Below, piece after piece: positions 62,502-64,000 of a stretch of DNA of 64,000 nucleotides; the first letter of the stretch is position 1; each line of letters starts with the position of its first letter. Source of the DNA: Flavobacteriales bacterium (GTDB taxonomy: Bacteria; Bacteroidota; Bacteroidia; Flavobacteriales_F; PHOS-HE28); contig JADJCX010000001.1 of the NCBI GenBank assembly GCA_016703005.1, positions 186,001-250,000 of the forward strand. Direction: 5' to 3'. The notes below the pieces were generated by a model. That model did no database searches. It was not told the origin of the DNA and saw nothing but the letters and a program-made list of their open reading frames with translations. Made by a program: the position numbers and the translations under genes.

Positions 62502-64000
62502 ATGATCCTGAAGAAGTGGATGCCGGCCATCGCCCTCGCGATGCTGGCGCAATGCGGAATTGCACAAAACACCAATGGCAAGGCCGAAGGACTGGCCACC
62601 GATGACCCGGTGCTGATGACCGTTGATGGCAAACCGGTAACGCGCAGCGAGTTCGAAGCGATCTACAAGAAGAACAACAAGGATGCTGCGGTGACCAAGG
62701 AGGCCTTGGACGAGTATTTGGAACTGTTCATCAACTACAAGTTGAAAGTGCGGGAGGCCGAAAGCCTGGGCATGGACACCGTGAAGAAATTCCGCGATGA
62801 GTTGGCCGGTTACCGCACGCAGTTGGCCCGCCCGTACCTCGTCGACCGCAACTTGAATGACGCCTTGATGCAGGAGGCGTACGGCCGCAGTCAGCAGGAA
62901 GTGCGTGCGAGCCACATCCTTATCACCTGCACGCCGGAGGCCACGCCCGAGGACACGCTGAAGGCGTACAAGAAAGTGCTGAGCATTCGCGACAGGGTGA
63001 TGGCGGGCGAGGATTTCGCCACGGTTGCAAAGGCTGAAAGCAAGGATCCCAGTGCCGCACAGAACGGCGGAGACCTCGGCTACTTCAGCGCGTTGCAGAT
63101 GGTTTATCCGTTCGAGAATGCCGCTTACAACACACCAGTGGGCCAAGTGAGCCAGCCGGTGCGCACCCGTTTCGGCTACCACGTGATCAAGGTGGTGGAC
63201 AAGCGACCGGCGCGCGGCCAAGTGAAGGTGGCGCACATCATGCTGCGCAGCATAGAGAACGACAGTACCAAAGCCCGTGAGGCCGATAAGCGGATCATGG
63301 AGATCCATGCGATGTGCGTGGCGAACCCCGATCAATTCGCAGACCTCGCCTTGAAGTACAGCGAAGACAGCGGCACCAGTGCAAAGGGTGGCGAGCTGCC
63401 TATGTTCGGCAGCGGCAAGATGATCGAGGAGTTCGAGAACGAGAGCTTCAGCCTTATCGCTGATGGCCAGATCAGTAAGCCCTTCAAGACACGCTACGGT
63501 TGGCATATCGTGAAGCGATTGGAGTACCAAGCACCACCGACGTTCGACCAAGCCAAGGGCGAATTGAAAGGCAAGATCCAAAAGGACAGCCGCGCCGACA
63601 TCACCAAGCGCGCGTTCATAAGCGAACTGCGCAAGGAGTACAAATACGCGCCCATGTTGAAGAACATGAAGCCCGTGTACGCCATGGTGGACAGCACCAT
63701 CTTCCTGAAAGGCACCAACTTGAACGACACGATCTTACGCCGCAACACGGTAGAGGGGCCGATCACCATCAATGGCATGCGGTACCGCCGCGAGATCAAC
63801 GGAACGCTGAAGAACGGCAAATTGGTGAACATCCGCAGCCGCCAGCATCAGGACCTCGTTGCCGATCCGAACGACACCGTGGTTGTGCGCGATATTCACG
63901 AAGGTTGGGCGCCGAACGCGGCCAAGCTGGAGAAGTTGAACAAGCCCTTGTTCTCGCTCAACGACCGTACATGGACCCAAGCCGACTTCCTGCGTCACTT
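62502..64000 (+). CDS. Parvulin-type peptidylprolyl isomerase (SurA/PpiD-like), 3' end outside window
   Basis: Envelope foldase. The 499 visible residues begin with a signal peptide (MILKKWMPAIALAMLAQCGIA) and a SurA-like N-terminal helical region (LMTVDGKPVTRSEFEAIYKK). Two rotamase domains follow: VRASHILITCTPEATPEDTL with GGDLGYFSALQMVYPFENA and RFGYHVIKVVDKRPARGQVK, then KVAHIMLRS with GGELPMFGSGKMIEEFENE and RYGWHIVKRLEY. The order matches periplasmic chaperones that assist outer-membrane proteins. The start is the ATG of the signal peptide. Confidence 0.93.
   Translation, partial: MILKKWMPAIALAMLAQCGIAQNTNGKAEGLATDDPVLMTVDGKPVTRSEFEAIYKKNNKDAAVTKEALDEYLELFINYKLKVREAESLGMDTVKKFRDELAGYRTQLARPYLVDRNLNDALMQEAYGRSQQEVRASHILITCTPEATPEDTLKAYKKVLSIRDRVMAGEDFATVAKAESKDPSAAQNGGDLGYFSALQMVYPFENAAYNTPVGQVSQPVRTRFGYHVIKVVDKRPARGQVKVAHIMLRSIENDSTKAREADKRIMEIHAMCVANPDQFADLALKYSEDSGTSAKGGELPMFGSGKMIEEFENESFSLIADGQISKPFKTRYGWHIVKRLEYQAPPTFDQAKGELKGKIQKDSRADITKRAFISELRKEYKYAPMLKNMKPVYAMVDSTIFLKGTNLNDTILRRNTVEGPITINGMRYRREINGTLKNGKLVNIRSRQHQDLVADPNDTVVVRDIHEGWAPNAAKLEKLNKPLFSLNDRTWTQADFLRH

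Noticed and set aside
62496..63581. Minus-strand open frame of 361 codons
   Set aside because: It is antisense to the two rotamase domains of the prolyl isomerase and has no recognisable features.
1..64000. tRNA, rRNA, insertion sequences, integrases, CRISPR arrays
   Set aside because: None was seen by eye on either strand. Intergenic gaps are mostly under 220 bases, so there is little room for them.

Overview
The window looks like chromosome from a moderately GC-rich member of the Bacteroidota, most likely Flavobacteriales. The evidence is a PorG-like type IX secretion (T9SS) outer-membrane protein, C-terminal T9SS sorting domains of both the gliding-motility-associated kind (type B) and type A, an XrtX-type exosortase beside a PID-CTERM substrate, CotH-family proteins, and a Bacteroidota-style promoter element (TAnnTT[C/T]G) repeated ahead of many transcription units. 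No rRNA, tRNA, CRISPR array, insertion sequence or prophage was seen.

Layout. 1-8.2 kb: housekeeping and small accessory genes: a RelA/SpoT protein (cut by the window edge), fumarylacetoacetase, an HTTM membrane protein with a small partner, a reductive-dehalogenase-like Fe-S protein, a frameshifted YdcF-like protein, a frameshifted outer-membrane barrel and serine hydroxymethyltransferase. 7.7-9.0 kb: a compact exosortase unit on the minus strand. 9.2-39.9 kb: a very large surface-glycan locus, nearly all on the plus strand with many 1-4 base overlaps. It holds a tyrosine autokinase/chain-length protein, a Wzm/Wzt-type ABC exporter, a sulfotransferase, a sugar aminotransferase, about twelve glycosyltransferases, an MBOAT/SGNH O-acylation pair, a serine-acetyltransferase-like enzyme, UDP-GlcNAc 2-epimerase and two nucleotide-sugar epimerases. 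Inside it (17.0-20.4 kb) sits a four-gene amino-acid-type cassette (GNAT, ATP-grasp ligase, cysteine-synthase-like enzyme, threonine-kinase-like GHMP kinase). 39.9-43.1 kb: a minus-strand operon of one T9SS cargo protein and three tandem secreted paralogs of identical length. 43.2-53.0 kb: a second glycan module with two CotH-family proteins around an O-antigen ligase/polymerase, a phosphoesterase, a third epimerase and AsnB. 53-64 kb: PorG, a flavin oxidoreductase, a T9SS type B adhesin, IMP dehydrogenase, a membrane protein plus amidohydrolase pair, a T9SS type A secreted protein and a parvulin-type prolyl isomerase running off the window.

How it works together: the glycan genes would make nucleotide sugars, build and decorate a polysaccharide (sulfate, acyl and possibly amino-acid groups), export it by the ABC transporter and ligate it at the surface. 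T9SS and the exosortase handle surface proteins. At least nine places show coding sequence broken by single-base gains or losses, several in homopolymers. This is more likely long-read consensus error than true gene decay, so the broken genes are annotated as frameshifted but probably functional.
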